DNA of 64,000 nt from Collimonas arenae (GTDB lineage Bacteria > Pseudomonadota > Gammaproteobacteria > Burkholderiales > Burkholderiaceae_D). Made by a program: the position numbers and the translations under genes. The notes beneath the pieces were generated by a model. It was given only the letters and a program-made list of their open reading frames with translations. It did not search any database and had not been told where the DNA came from. The stretch covers positions 310,001 to 374,000 of the forward strand of contig NZ_CP013233.1 in assembly GCF_001584165.1 (NCBI RefSeq). The letters run 5' to 3'. Each line of letters opens with the position of its first letter. Position 1 is the stretch's first letter. Of the stretch, positions 37,277 through 46,865 are shown piece by piece.

Positions 37277-39406
37277 ATGAGCACAAGTAATAACGAAATC
37301 AGTACCGCAGGCATACAGCTGAAGACTAGCCGTCGTTGGCTGGCCGATGCGGTTGAACTGTTGTCATCGATGCGTTTTGCCATCAGCTTGCTGACGATTA
37401 TCGCCATCGCTTCGGTGATCGGTACCGTGCTCAAGCAGAATGAGCCGATGCCTAACTACGTCAACCAGTTCGGTCCATTCTGGTTTGAGGTTTTCGGCAA
37501 GCTGGGGTTGTACGCGGTGTATTCGTCATGGTGGTTCCTGCTGATCATGACTTTCCTGGTGATTTCCACTTCCTTATGCATCGCCCGCAATGCGCCGAAG
37601 ATGCTGAAGGACATGCGTAGCTGGCGCGAGAATGTCCGTGAACAATCGCTGCGCAATTTCCACCATAAGGCGGAGTGGACATCGGCAGTCGCGCCCGCCT
37701 TGCTGGCGCAGCAGCTACAGGCGCGGATCGCCGCCAAGGGCTACAAGACCAAGCTGGTGGCGAAGGACAACGCGACACTGATCAGCGCCAAGCAGGGCGC
37801 AGCCAACAAATGGGGTTATATCTTCGCTCACAGTGCGATCGTTATCATCTGCCTGGGCGGGCTGCTGGATTCCGATTTGCCGATCCGTGCGCAGCAGTGG
37901 ATCTATGGCAAGACGCCGTTCAACGGTAACGGCATCATCGCCGAGATCCCGGAAGAACATCGTCTCGGCCTTGGCAACCCGACCTTCCGCGGCAATACGT
38001 TGATTCCGGAAGGCTCAGCGAGCAGCACCGCCATCATTCCGCAGAAGGATGGCGTGATGATCCAGGATCTGCCATTCACGATCCAGCTGAAAAAATTCAT
38101 TATCGATTTCTACAGCACCGGCATGCCCAAGCTGTTCGCCAGCGAAGTCGTGATCCGCGATAACGCCGATGGCCATACTTTTCCTGCGACAATCAAGGTC
38201 AACCAGCCATTGATTTACAAGGGAATTGCCGTCTATCAATCCAGTTTCGAGGACGGAGGCAGCAAGCTCAAACTGACCGCTTACCCGATGGCCGGCGCCA
38301 GCGAGACCAGCTTTCCGCTGGCCGGCGAAGTCAACGGCACGACGCCGTTAGTCAACAACGGCAATACCGACTATACGATTGAATGGTCTGGTTTCCGGCC
38401 GTTTAACGTGGAAAATATGGCGCAATCGGGTGACGATTTGCGCGCGGTGACCAAGAAGAGCCTCAACCAGCGCCTTAGCGACGATTTGAGCAATCATCTG
38501 GGCAACGCGGCGAAAAGCGCCAACAAGAAGGATCTGAAAAACGTCGGCCCTAGCGTGCAGTACAAATTGCGCGACAAGACCGGACAGGCGCGCGAGTTCA
38601 GTAACTATATGCAATCCATCAAGGTGGACGATGCCTATGTGTTCCTGGCGGGTGTGCGCGATACGCCGGACGAACCCTTCCGTTATTTGCGCATTCCTGC
38701 GGACGATGACGATACGGTCGGCGAGTGGATGCGTTTGCGGGCTGCACTGGAGAATCCGGAGTTGCGCGCGGCCGCTGCACATCGCTATGCCCAGCGTGCC
38801 ATTCCTGAGAGCCGTGAAGGTATTGCGGCCTTGCGCGTGCAGCTGGAGCAGTCGGCGCTGCGCGGCCTGTCGTTGTTTGTCGGCGATGGCAAGCAAGCCG
38901 GCTACATGGCCATTTCCAAATTCCTGGAGCAGGTGCCGCCGCAGGAGCAGGAGAAGGCCGCGGATATTTTCATGAAGATCCTGAACGGCAGCATGTGGGA
39001 TCTGTGGCAAGTCGCACGCGAGAAAGATGGTTTGAAGGAAATGCCGGCGGATGAAAAGCATGCGCGCTTCCTGCAACTGAGCACCAATGCGCTGTCGGAT
39101 GCAAGCTTCTATAATGCGCCTGTATATCTCCAGATGACCGGCTTTGATGAAATCAAGGCATCGGTGTTCCAGGTAACCCGTTCGCCGGGCAAGAAGGTGG
39201 TGTACCTGGGTTGTCTGTTGCTGGTACTGGGCGTGTTTTCGATGTTGTATGTGCGCGAACGTCGGTTGTGGGTCTGGATTCGTCCAAATCAGGACGGCAG
39301 CGGCCAGTCGCACGCGTTGATGGCAATGAGCTCACAGCGCAAGACGCTGGATTTCGAAAAAGAATTTGACGTGTTGAAAACGCAATTAAAGCAGTCGGAA
39401 GCTTGA
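37277..39406 (+). CDS. resB: Cytochrome c biogenesis protein ResB (Ccs1)
   Basis: Part of the System II (Ccs) heme-delivery machine in the inner membrane, working with CcsA to carry heme out and attach it to apocytochromes c. The 709-residue product has four hydrophobic segments (for example FAISLLTIIAIASVIGTVLK near residue 38 and a last one near residue 640, VVYLGCLLLVLGVFSMLYV) around a large periplasmic domain containing VNQPLIYKGIAVYQSSFEDG, the family signature. It is followed by ccsA in the same direction. Confidence 0.95.
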   Translation: MSTSNNEISTAGIQLKTSRRWLADAVELLSSMRFAISLLTIIAIASVIGTVLKQNEPMPNYVNQFGPFWFEVFGKLGLYAVYSSWWFLLIMTFLVISTSLCIARNAPKMLKDMRSWRENVREQSLRNFHHKAEWTSAVAPALLAQQLQARIAAKGYKTKLVAKDNATLISAKQGAANKWGYIFAHSAIVIICLGGLLDSDLPIRAQQWIYGKTPFNGNGIIAEIPEEHRLGLGNPTFRGNTLIPEGSASSTAIIPQKDGVMIQDLPFTIQLKKFIIDFYSTGMPKLFASEVVIRDNADGHTFPATIKVNQPLIYKGIAVYQSSFEDGGSKLKLTAYPMAGASETSFPLAGEVNGTTPLVNNGNTDYTIEWSGFRPFNVENMAQSGDDLRAVTKKSLNQRLSDDLSNHLGNAAKSANKKDLKNVGPSVQYKLRDKTGQAREFSNYMQSIKVDDAYVFLAGVRDTPDEPFRYLRIPADDDDTVGEWMRLRAALENPELRAAAAHRYAQRAIPESREGIAALRVQLEQSALRGLSLFVGDGKQAGYMAISKFLEQVPPQEQEKAADIFMKILNGSMWDLWQVAREKDGLKEMPADEKHARFLQLSTNALSDASFYNAPVYLQMTGFDEIKASVFQVTRSPGKKVVYLGCLLLVLGVFSMLYVRERRLWVWIRPNQDGSGQSHALMAMSSQRKTLDFEKEFDVLKTQLKQSEA

Positions 39407-39493
39407 TGTGAACTCGCCTCCGTCGACATCCTTGGCAATGCGGGGATGGCGACAGAGTTGTCTGGGTTTGCCTGCAATGCAATGGAGATAATG

Positions 39494-40639
39494 ATGGAAC
39501 TGACGCAAACGTATGCCCCGCCCGCTAGCTTTATCAAGCGCTTGTCGGTAATCGACTGGCTGTTCGCCATTGCGCTGGTGGCGGCCTCGCTGTTCGCGTT
39601 GAACCGTTACGGTAGCCACATGGATTACTACGAGAAAGCGGTGCTGGTGCTGGCCGCACCGACTTTCGCCTGGCTCGGCTGGCACTGGAAATCGGTGCGC
39701 TGGCTGATGGCGCTGCTGGCGGTGTTGTCGTTGTCGGCGATTGCGATGTACGGTGGCGTGCTCGACATGGCCAACCAGAAATTCATCCTCAAATACATGC
39801 TCTCCAGCCAGTCGGCGATCTTGTGGATGAGCACGCTGTTTTTCCTGTCGACCCTGTTTTTCTGGGGCGGCCTGATCACACGTTCCGATTTCGGCGCTTC
39901 GATCGGCTCCAAGCTGTGCTGGGCCGCGGTCGTGATGGGATTCACCGGCATGCTGGTGCGCTGGTATGAATCGTACCTGATCGGTGCTGACATCGGCCAC
40001 ATCCCGATTTCCAACCTGTATGAAGTGTTCGTGCTGTTCAGCCTGATTACGGCCTTGTTTTATTTGTACTACGAGCAGCACTACCGCACCCGCCAACTGG
40101 GCGCCTTTGTTCTGCTGGTGATCTCGGCCGCGGTCGGTTTCCTGCTGTGGTACATGGTGTCGCGCGACGCCGCCGAAATCCAGCCGCTGGTGCCGGCGTT
40201 GCAGAGCTGGTGGATGAAGATCCACGTGCCGGCCAACTTCATCGGCTATGGCACGTTTGCATTGTCGGCGATGGTGGCGGTGGCGTACCTGTTGAAATCG
40301 CATGGCTACCTGGTTGACCGCTTGCCGGCGCTGGAAGTGCTGGATGATGTGATGTACAAGGCGATTGCCGTGGGCTTTACCTTCTTCACCATCGCTACCA
40401 TTCTCGGCGCCTTGTGGGCGGCGGAAGCATGGGGCGGCTACTGGTCATGGGATCCGAAGGAAACCTGGGCGTTGATCGTCTGGCTCAACTACGCCGCATG
40501 GCTGCACATGCGCTTGATGAAGGGGTTACGCGGCCAAGTTGCCGCATGGTGGGCGCTGATCGGCTTGCTGGTGACCACATTCGCTTTCCTGGGCGTGAAC
40601 ATGTTCCTGTCCGGCCTGCATTCATATGGAGAGTTGTAA
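39494..40639 (+). CDS. ccsA: Cytochrome c biogenesis protein CcsA (ResC)
   Basis: Membrane heme handling protein of System II, partner of ResB. From the ATG at 39494 (GGAG six bases upstream) the product is 381 residues with about eight membrane segments. The tryptophan-rich heme-binding motif WGGYWSWDPKETWALIVWL near the C-terminus is diagnostic, and conserved His lie at the ends of neighbouring loops. Earlier in-frame ATGs at 39446, 39482 and 39491 are alternatives. Confidence 0.95.
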   Translation: MELTQTYAPPASFIKRLSVIDWLFAIALVAASLFALNRYGSHMDYYEKAVLVLAAPTFAWLGWHWKSVRWLMALLAVLSLSAIAMYGGVLDMANQKFILKYMLSSQSAILWMSTLFFLSTLFFWGGLITRSDFGASIGSKLCWAAVVMGFTGMLVRWYESYLIGADIGHIPISNLYEVFVLFSLITALFYLYYEQHYRTRQLGAFVLLVISAAVGFLLWYMVSRDAAEIQPLVPALQSWWMKIHVPANFIGYGTFALSAMVAVAYLLKSHGYLVDRLPALEVLDDVMYKAIAVGFTFFTIATILGALWAAEAWGGYWSWDPKETWALIVWLNYAAWLHMRLMKGLRGQVAAWWALIGLLVTTFAFLGVNMFLSGLHSYGEL

Positions 40640-40643
40640 AGCG

Positions 40644-41312
40644 ATGGTAAAGGCAATGCGGGAAAACCTGACGCCAGTCGATCTGGTGATTTTCGATTGC
40701 GACGGCACGCTGGTGGATAGTGAGACCGTCGCTACCGACGTGATGATTGAGTACCTTGCTGAATTGGGGACACAGTTGTCGTTTGACGAGGCCTTGAGCC
40801 GTTTCAAGGGCGGCCGGATGGCCGACTGCGTGGTGGAGCTTGAAGCAATGCGCGGCCAGCCATTGCCGGGCGATTTCACCAAGATATTGCGTGAGCGTAT
40901 CGCGCATAACTTGCATCAGCGCCTGCAGCCGATCGAAGGTGCGCTGGAACTGGTGCAGTCGCTGCGCGTACCGTTTTGCCTGGCGTCGAACGGCCCATTG
41001 AAGCAGATCGAACTATCGCTTGGCATCACGGGTCTGCTGCCTTATTTCGAAGGCCGTATTTATAGCGCTTACGAAGTCGGCTCCTGGAAGCCGGCGCCGG
41101 ACCTGTTCCTGCATGCAGCCGGCAAGATGGGTGTCGAACCATCCCGCTGTGCCGTGGTCGAAGACAGTATCCCTGGCGTGCAGGCCGGCGTGGCTGCTGG
41201 TATGCTGGTGTTCGCATTGCAGCCGGAACAGGTCGAGCCGAATCTTCCCAAACAGGCCAAAGTGATTTCCCGACTGGCAGAGTTGCACGATCACATTGAT
41301 CTCGCCGGATAA
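40644..41312 (+). CDS. HAD-superfamily phosphatase (subfamily IA)
   Basis: Haloacid-dehalogenase-fold phosphatase of the phosphoglycolate phosphatase/beta-phosphoglucomutase branch; its substrate is unknown. Motifs: VIFDCDGTLVDSE (Asp nucleophile), LASNGP (Ser), SWKPAPDLFLHA (Lys) and VEDSIPGVQAG (Asp pair). From the ATG at 40644 it has 222 residues; an ATG at 40626 overlapping the ccsA end would add six. Close spacing to ccsA suggests co-transcription, though no functional link is evident. Confidence 0.85.
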   Translation: MVKAMRENLTPVDLVIFDCDGTLVDSETVATDVMIEYLAELGTQLSFDEALSRFKGGRMADCVVELEAMRGQPLPGDFTKILRERIAHNLHQRLQPIEGALELVQSLRVPFCLASNGPLKQIELSLGITGLLPYFEGRIYSAYEVGSWKPAPDLFLHAAGKMGVEPSRCAVVEDSIPGVQAGVAAGMLVFALQPEQVEPNLPKQAKVISRLAELHDHIDLAG

Positions 41313-41396
41313 GCGGATTTTGTTTGTACTCTTGTAAGGAATGGTCGGCCGGCTTGACTAAGGTCTGTCGCCACATCAAACCTCACAGGAGTTTTT

Positions 41397-42377
41397 ATGC
41401 CGCTCTATCGTCGCCCCAACGGGATCGATCTTCCGTTTGCCTCCGAAATTACCCCACGAGAAATATTTGAGTCGCGCCGTAGCTTTATCAAGCAGGTCGC
41501 GGTAGGCGCTGTTGGTGCTGGCTCATTGCTCGAATTGTCGACCGGCGATGCCTGGGCGCAGGCTAGCGGAGCGCAAAAATTGGCAGCCAAGGCCAATCCA
41601 GCTTACGTCGTGATGGACAAGGCCACCCCGTACAAGGACGCTACCACCTACAACAACTTCTATGAGTTCGGCACAGATAAAGCCGATCCTGCCGAAAATG
41701 CCGGCAGCCTCAAAACCCGGCCCTGGACAGTCTCGATTGAAGGTGAGGTCAAGAAGCCGATGACGCTGGATATCGACAGCTTGCTGAAACTGGCGCCGCT
41801 CGAAGAGCGTATCTATCGGCTACGCTGTGTGGAAGGCTGGTCGATGGTGATTCCATGGATCGGTTATTCGCTGTCGGCGTTGATCAAGAAAATGGAGCCG
41901 ACCGGCAACGCCAAATACATCGAATTCACGACGCTCGCAGATAACCGTCAGATGCCAGGCCTGCGTAGTCCTGTGTTGGAATGGCCGTATGTCGAAGGCT
42001 TGCGGATGGATGAGGCGATGCATCCGCTGGCCCTGCTGACGTTCGGCATGTACGGCCAGGTATTGCCGAACCAGAGTGGCGCGCCGGTTCGCATGGTACT
42101 GCCGTGGAAATACGGATTCAAATCCGCCAAGTCGATCGTCAAGATCCGTTTCGTCAAAGACCAGCCGAGGACGGCATGGAATATCGCGGCTGCGCGTGAG
42201 TACGGCTTTTATTCCAACGTCAATCCGGACGTCGATCATCCACGTTGGTCGCAGGCGACCGAACGCCGCATCGGCGAAGACGGCTTCTTTACCAAAAAAC
42301 GCAAGACATTGATGTTCAACGGTTACAGCGATGTCGCTTCGCTATATACCGGTATGGACTTGAAAAAATATTTTTGA
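41397..42377 (+). CDS. msrP: Protein-methionine-sulfoxide reductase catalytic subunit MsrP
   Basis: Periplasmic molybdopterin enzyme repairing oxidised methionine in envelope proteins. The 326-residue product carries a twin-arginine signal ([18 protein letters not shown]), so it is exported folded by Tat. The molybdenum-ligand Cys lies in [15 protein letters not shown] (about residue 144) and the later [14 protein letters not shown] is family-typical. It precedes msrQ, its membrane heme partner, by 19 bases. Confidence 0.96.
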   Translation: MPLYRRPNGIDLPFASEITPREIFESRRSFIKQVAVGAVGAGSLLELSTGDAWAQASGAQKLAAKANPAYVVMDKATPYKDATTYNNFYEFGTDKADPAENAGSLKTRPWTVSIEGEVKKPMTLDIDSLLKLAPLEERIYRLRCVEGWSMVIPWIGYSLSALIKKMEPTGNAKYIEFTTLADNRQMPGLRSPVLEWPYVEGLRMDEAMHPLALLTFGMYGQVLPNQSGAPVRMVLPWKYGFKSAKSIVKIRFVKDQPRTAWNIAAAREYGFYSNVNPDVDHPRWSQATERRIGEDGFFTKKRKTLMFNGYSDVASLYTGMDLKKYF

Positions 42378-42396
42378 GATTTGCGGGATATCCAGC

Positions 42397-43053
42397 ATGT
42401 TTAATCCAACACCAAGGCAATTCAAAACTCTCAAGGCAATCCTGTTCGTGCTGGCGCTGCTGCCAGCGTTGCGGCTACTGTTGTACGCGTTTACCGATCG
42501 GCTGGGTGCCAACCCGATCGAATTCATCACGCGCAGCAGTGGTGACTGGACACTGTATTTTCTGTGCATTACGTTGGCGGTGACCCCGCTGCGCCGGTTT
42601 ACCAACTGGAACTGGCTGGTCAAGTTGCGCCGCATGCTGGGTTTGTATGCTTTCTTCTATGCCTGCCTGCATTTCATAACCTTCCTTTGGTTTGACCATT
42701 TCTTCGATCTGGCCGAGATGCTCAAGGATGTCGTCAAGCGGCCTTTCATCACGGTCGGTTTCATTGCTTTCGTGATGTTGCTGCCGTTGGCGCTGACCAG
42801 TACCAACGGCATGATCCGGCGGCTCGGAGGCAAGCGATGGCAATGGCTGCACCGCAGTCTTTACGTGATTTCCATGCTGGGGATACTGCATTTCTGGTGG
42901 ATGCGCGCGGGCAAACACAACTTCGAAAAACCGATCCTGTTTGGCGCTATCGTTGCCGCGTTGTTGCTGGTGCGGGTTTATTTCGCGCTACGTAATCGCG
43001 CCGGACAACGCGCTGCGCTTCAGAAGCGCCAAGTCACGCCAAGCCCTACCTGA
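42397..43053 (+). CDS. msrQ: Heme-binding membrane subunit MsrQ
   Basis: Ferric-reductase-like inner-membrane protein delivering electrons from the quinone pool to MsrP. The 218-residue product has about six membrane segments and conserved His in YACLHFITFLWFDH and QWLHRSLYVISMLGILHFWW as heme ligands. The last 34 bases overlap the convergent gene at 43020-43787. Confidence 0.95.
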   Translation: MFNPTPRQFKTLKAILFVLALLPALRLLLYAFTDRLGANPIEFITRSSGDWTLYFLCITLAVTPLRRFTNWNWLVKLRRMLGLYAFFYACLHFITFLWFDHFFDLAEMLKDVVKRPFITVGFIAFVMLLPLALTSTNGMIRRLGGKRWQWLHRSLYVISMLGILHFWWMRAGKHNFEKPILFGAIVAALLLVRVYFALRNRAGQRAALQKRQVTPSPT

Positions 43054-43787
43054 CGCTGGGTTTGCGACGCACATGCGCCGCAACCCAAACCGAATTTGAT
43101 GCCGGCGTCGAGATCGAGATTGGGATTCGGCGAATAAATCACTCCGCTCAGGATGTAGCCTGGATTGCTACTGGCATGGCGATCGCCGCTTGTATCGCTG
43201 GCGCGTTCGGTGTTGCTGACAATGCCGGCGTCGAATGCCAGGCTCCATTTCGGATTGATCGCATAGAGCGCTGCCACGGAGGCGCGCCAGACTATGGTGC
43301 GGTTGGCTTGCTGGTCGCTTAGCAGGCGGTAGCGATTGTAGTAGGCCGCCAGGTTCCCGCTGAAAGCCCAAGAGTCGCTTTGATAGCTGCCGATCAGCGT
43401 CAGCGACATGCTGCTGTCGCCATGCCCCAAACCCTGATTGGGATCGCCGCTGGGGAAGGTCAGTTCCGGCTTCAAACCCAGGCTGAAATTATCTACTTCC
43501 AGCAGGCGCCATTTGAGTCCCAGCGCGATATCGTTGATACCTGACGGATGGGATACCGTCAGTGGCGGATTGACATAGACATCGAGATTCTGCAACAAGC
43601 CGTAGCTGTAGGTGAAATTAGCTACATGGCTGTGGATATCGTCCTGACGCAGCCAGTCCGTGTTCAGTTCGACCTGCTGATTGCTGTTGCCTTGGGTGCT
43701 GGTGTCGTCGGTTACCAACGGATGATTGGCATGAGCGGCCTGAATCAGGCAACACGACGAGATGGCAGTGACGATTAGCTGGCGCAC
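43020..43787 (-). CDS. Putative outer-membrane beta-barrel protein (MetA phenol-degradation-like)
   Basis: A 255-residue exported protein: signal peptide (LIVTAISSCCLIQAAHA) then alternating polar/aromatic strands typical of outer-membrane barrels, ending in a C-terminal Phe (GVTWRF). The segment GINDIALGLKWRLLE and FPSGDPNQGLGHGDSSMSL recall the 'MetA pathway of phenol degradation' transporter-like family; that name is from an old operon and does not prove a function. Its 3' end overlaps msrQ by 34 bases. Confidence 0.7.
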   Translation of the reverse strand: MRQLIVTAISSCCLIQAAHANHPLVTDDTSTQGNSNQQVELNTDWLRQDDIHSHVANFTYSYGLLQNLDVYVNPPLTVSHPSGINDIALGLKWRLLEVDNFSLGLKPELTFPSGDPNQGLGHGDSSMSLTLIGSYQSDSWAFSGNLAAYYNRYRLLSDQQANRTIVWRASVAALYAINPKWSLAFDAGIVSNTERASDTSGDRHASSNPGYILSGVIYSPNPNLDLDAGIKFGLGCGACASQTQRQVGLGVTWRF

Positions 43788-43851
43788 GGTCTTCCTATCT
43801 GTCCGCTTAAGCCGATATGTTGGTTCCAGGCGACCAGACCAGCATCGATTT

Positions 43852-43898
43852 CAGGGGAGGCGGTATTCAGCGAGCGGTACGCCATCCCGCCTCCCCTG
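43852..43898. other. Large stable hairpin between lptM and the barrel gene
   Basis: CAGGGGAGGCGG and CCGCCTCCCCTG pair over 12 bases with a 23-base loop. It lies 28 bases past the lptM stop on the minus strand. Without a T tract it is not a classical terminator. Confidence 0.6.
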
Positions 43899-43926
43899 TA
43901 TGAAAAGTGCCATGTGAAGCAAGCTG

Positions 43927-44190
43927 CTACTTGGTTGCCGGTGTGTCTAAAGTTTTCGGTGGGATTTCGGGGGCGGCTGGCACGGTGAATGTGGTTGCCT
44001 GGTCGGATTCTTTGGATTTCTCTTCGGAAACATTCGGCTTGGGTGCAGGTGTTGTCGTTTTGGCAGCGGGAGGTGGCAGTGGGACCGGCATGAACAGCGG
44101 CCCTTTTTGGCCGCAAGCCGCCAGTAATGCCGACAAAGTAAGCGTAGCGGCAATCATTGCGGCTCGCGAAAAATCAAAAGTGGGCTTCAC
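43927..44190 (-). CDS. lptM: LPS translocon maturation lipoprotein LptM (YifL)
   Basis: Small lipoprotein that helps LptD fold with its correct disulfides. The 87-residue product has a lipoprotein signal with lipobox LLAAC and the short signature CGQKGPLFMP right after the Cys, then a Pro/Thr-rich tail. It is divergent from cyaY, as in many proteobacteria. lysA, often its downstream neighbour, is not there. Confidence 0.88.
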   Translation of the reverse strand: MKPTFDFSRAAMIAATLTLSALLAACGQKGPLFMPVPLPPPAAKTTTPAPKPNVSEEKSKESDQATTFTVPAAPEIPPKTLDTPATK

Positions 44191-44231
44191 GGATTAGAAT
44201 CACAGTTTAACGAAACGGATTGGAGTGTAGC

Positions 44232-44558
44232 ATGACAGAATCAGAATTCCTGGCCGCGGCCGAGGCTGCCCTGGACAAGATTGAAACTGCGCTGGAGAGC
44301 GCCGCTGAGCAGACCGACCTGGATGTAGAGTGCAGTCGTAGCGGGAATGTGCTGGAGATCGAGTTTGTGGATAACGGCAGCAAGATTATCGTCAACAGCC
44401 AGGCGCCGATGCAGGAGTTGTGGATCGCCGCAAAATCCGGTGGCTTCCATTACAAACAGAAGGGTAACATTTGGGTGAATACCCGCGACGGCTCCGAATT
44501 TTTTGCCGCACTGTCAGGAATGATCAGTTCCCAGGGAGGAGTGCCGGTAACCCTGTAG
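44232..44558 (+). CDS. cyaY: Iron-sulfur cluster protein CyaY (frataxin)
   Basis: Iron-binding modulator of the Isc Fe-S cluster machinery. From the ATG at 44232 the product is 108 residues: MTESEFLAAAEAALDKIETA with the acidic first helix, EFVDNGSKIIVNSQAPMQELWIA (split here) and GGFHYK ... WVNTRDGSEFFAAL. The ATG at 44220 would add four residues and is less likely. GGAGTGTAGC precedes the chosen start. Confidence 0.94.
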   Translation: MTESEFLAAAEAALDKIETALESAAEQTDLDVECSRSGNVLEIEFVDNGSKIIVNSQAPMQELWIAAKSGGFHYKQKGNIWVNTRDGSEFFAALSGMISSQGGVPVTL

Positions 44559-44743
44559 TTTTTCTTTGTGGTGGCGCTCCGCAAGTGATTTGTCGGATGC
44601 GCAATGTGTCGTAAGATACGAATGACAAGATGTTGTTTTGATACGCTCGCGCATTTCGGCTTCATAATGGACTTGATTACACGGTTCGCAAGGGCCGCAT
44701 CAAGGAGAGTTGTTCAACGCTTCTCAACTATCGATCGACAACA

Positions 44744-46177
44744 ATGAATACGATAATGATCAGGGATTCGGACGAACCAATCGATTGGCAGGGCAGTTCC
44801 GCAGGTGGCGGTTACGCCGTTGCCTCTCTATCTCCAGCCGCCGTGAAGCCGCGCGTATCAGCCCGTATCCTCTCCATGATAGGAATGGCTGGTGCCGCCG
44901 TCGGATTCACGCTAGCCGCCGCAGCGGCGCCAAGTCCTAACGTGACCAATGCGGCAAATGCAATCAACGGAGCCAATGCTGCTGCTAATGTCGCCAACAC
45001 CGGCGGCTTGCCGAACGCTGTCACTGCTGCGGCCGCTGAAGCGCCGCGTCACTGGACGGCAGATACCAGCAACGGCTGCAAGATCTGGAGCCCGGAGCCG
45101 ATTGCTAATGAAATTTCTGCGCGTTGGAGCGGCCGCTGCGAGAATGGTCTGGCACAAGGTCCTGGGACAGTTCGCTGGCTGAGTAACAACAAGCAGGTCG
45201 CCGAACTGACCGGCACTATGGAACAAGGCAAGGTGCGTGGTCATACCACCGGGGTCGAAGAGCCCGGCAACCGTTTCGACGGCATGTTCATCGATTCCCT
45301 GCCGGAAGGTGAGGGCAAGGCAAGCTATGCCGATGGATCGACCTATGCCGGCGAGTGGCACCGCGGCCGGCAACTGGGATATGGGATCATGACATTTCCG
45401 CCGGCACATCCGCAGTATCAGGACATGCTGAACAATGGCAAAGGCGTCAGGACCGACAACGGCATTTATGTCATGCGTGGTTGGTGGGAAGGGAAGACTT
45501 TCGTGACTGCCTGCGATAGCGAAGAAGAATGTGAAAAAGCCGTTGTGGCGTTGATGAAACAGGAGCAGGCCACCACTGCTGCCAAGGCCGTCGCAACTAC
45601 GCCTGCAACCTCGCCGGCGCCGGCCGCCGCGGTACCAGCGCCATTAGCGGCGCCGGTAAAGTCGATAGCGACACCGGAGAGCTCTGCCGCGACACCCGCA
45701 ATTCCCGCCGTCGAAACCGGCAATGCGCCAGCATCCCCGCCATCTGCGACGCCTGCCGTCGAGCCTGCCGCAATGACTGCCGCTCCTGTTTCGGATGTGC
45801 CTGCTACACCCGCAACCGAAGCGCCGGCCATCGAGCCAGCTGCGTCACCGATAGTTCCAGCACCGTCGACAACTGGCAGCGAGTCAGCGGTGGTGCCGGC
45901 ACCGGAAGCACCTGCTGCTGAGGCGACGCAAGCCCCAGCAGCAGCGCCGGCCTCGCCTGTCGAAGCACCGGCCCCCATGGCTGAACCAGCACCTGCCGCG
46001 GCAATGCCAGCAGCCGGACCGACTGTTGAGCCAGAGGTTCCGAAGGCGCCGCCTCCCGCGGCGGAGGACCCCGCCAACATGCCGACGCCTTCGGCGCCTG
46101 CCGATCCGGCTCCCGAACAGCCTGTCCTGCCTGCAGCTTCGGCGCTGACCGGGATTTCACATTTCAAACGGACATAG
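44744..46177 (+). CDS. MORN-repeat protein with a long Ala/Pro-rich tail
   Basis: A 477-residue protein of unknown function. One hydrophobic segment (ILSMIGMAGAAVGFTLAAAA, residues ~43-62) would anchor or export it. Residues ~140-270 hold at least two MORN-like units (RFDGMFIDSLPEGEGKASYADG and TYAGEWHRGRQLGYGIMTF, given in part). After residue ~285 comes about 180 residues of Ala, Pro, Thr, Ser and Glu, a low-complexity linker-like tail. MORN repeats often bind lipid or act as scaffolds. It opens the cluster that ends with three DUF2827-type genes. The ATG has no strong ribosome binding site nearby. Confidence 0.7.
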   Translation: MNTIMIRDSDEPIDWQGSSAGGGYAVASLSPAAVKPRVSARILSMIGMAGAAVGFTLAAAAAPSPNVTNAANAINGANAAANVANTGGLPNAVTAAAAEAPRHWTADTSNGCKIWSPEPIANEISARWSGRCENGLAQGPGTVRWLSNNKQVAELTGTMEQGKVRGHTTGVEEPGNRFDGMFIDSLPEGEGKASYADGSTYAGEWHRGRQLGYGIMTFPPAHPQYQDMLNNGKGVRTDNGIYVMRGWWEGKTFVTACDSEEECEKAVVALMKQEQATTAAKAVATTPATSPAPAAAVPAPLAAPVKSIATPESSAATPAIPAVETGNAPASPPSATPAVEPAAMTAAPVSDVPATPATEAPAIEPAASPIVPAPSTTGSESAVVPAPEAPAAEATQAPAAAPASPVEAPAPMAEPAPAAAMPAAGPTVEPEVPKAPPPAAEDPANMPTPSAPADPAPEQPVLPAASALTGISHFKRT

Positions 46178-46180
46178 TTG

Positions 46181-46837
46181 ATGACGCGTGCACCACATTT
46201 TGGCAAGACAATCGAGTTTAATGAAACCACCGTATTACCTGCATCGGGCGAGCGCCGGTGGTCCAGGTGGGCGCTGGCATGCGTCGCTCTTCTGCAGCTG
46301 ATGTCGCCCGCCTCGCACGCGCAAATGCGTGCTGACCTGCCGGCCAACAAGGCGGCCGCGGCCGGGCCGAAAAACCTGCTGGCGGAAGCTGCGCGCAGCA
46401 TCGGCGTCAAGCAGTGCCAGCCGGCGATTACCCGTCTATCTGCGTTGGCGATCAACGGCACGCGTTCGCATGACGTGCTGGTTGATTGGGATCGGGCACA
46501 CCCGGATCGTGGACCGTTTTTTTCACTTACCGGGATCGAGTATGCCGGGGCTTCAGCGGCGGTATCCATTACAGCCGTGCCGCAAGATGGCGGCGCCTGT
46601 TCAGTTTCGGCGGAACGGATTTCGATCGCCCCCTATTCGTGCAAGAGCATTGCCGATACCGAACTGAAAGGCTATAGCGCGACGGCACTGCTGCCGACAT
46701 TTACAGTTTATGTTTCACCGACCGAGCCGGGTGGATCGGTGTCGCTGGTGGATTCGCCGCCGGGATGTCTGATTATTCGACGCTACGTACAGTACAACTG
46801 GACCGAACAGACAAAAATGGCCGTGCCGGCGCGTTAG
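46181..46837 (+). CDS. Secreted hypothetical protein
   Basis: I recognise no family. The 218-residue product has a hydrophobic stretch (WALACVALLQLMSPASHAQM, residues ~30-49) ending in an Ala-X-Ala-like cleavage site, so export is likely with an unusually long basic N-region. The mature part has four Cys (KQCQ, GACS, YSCK, GCLI), which could form two disulfides. The ATG lies three bases after the MORN gene stop, and the next gene starts 28 bases downstream, so it seems to be in one operon with them. Confidence 0.6.
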   Translation: MTRAPHFGKTIEFNETTVLPASGERRWSRWALACVALLQLMSPASHAQMRADLPANKAAAAGPKNLLAEAARSIGVKQCQPAITRLSALAINGTRSHDVLVDWDRAHPDRGPFFSLTGIEYAGASAAVSITAVPQDGGACSVSAERISIAPYSCKSIADTELKGYSATALLPTFTVYVSPTEPGGSVSLVDSPPGCLIIRRYVQYNWTEQTKMAVPAR

Positions 46838-46865
46838 GAAAATCATTCAATCGCTGAATCAAGAC

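Noticed and set aside
45466..46569. A 367-codon minus-strand frame of Ala/Gly/Ser repeats opposite the MORN gene tail
   Set aside because: It mirrors the Ala/Pro-rich codons of the sense gene and has no family features or start signal.
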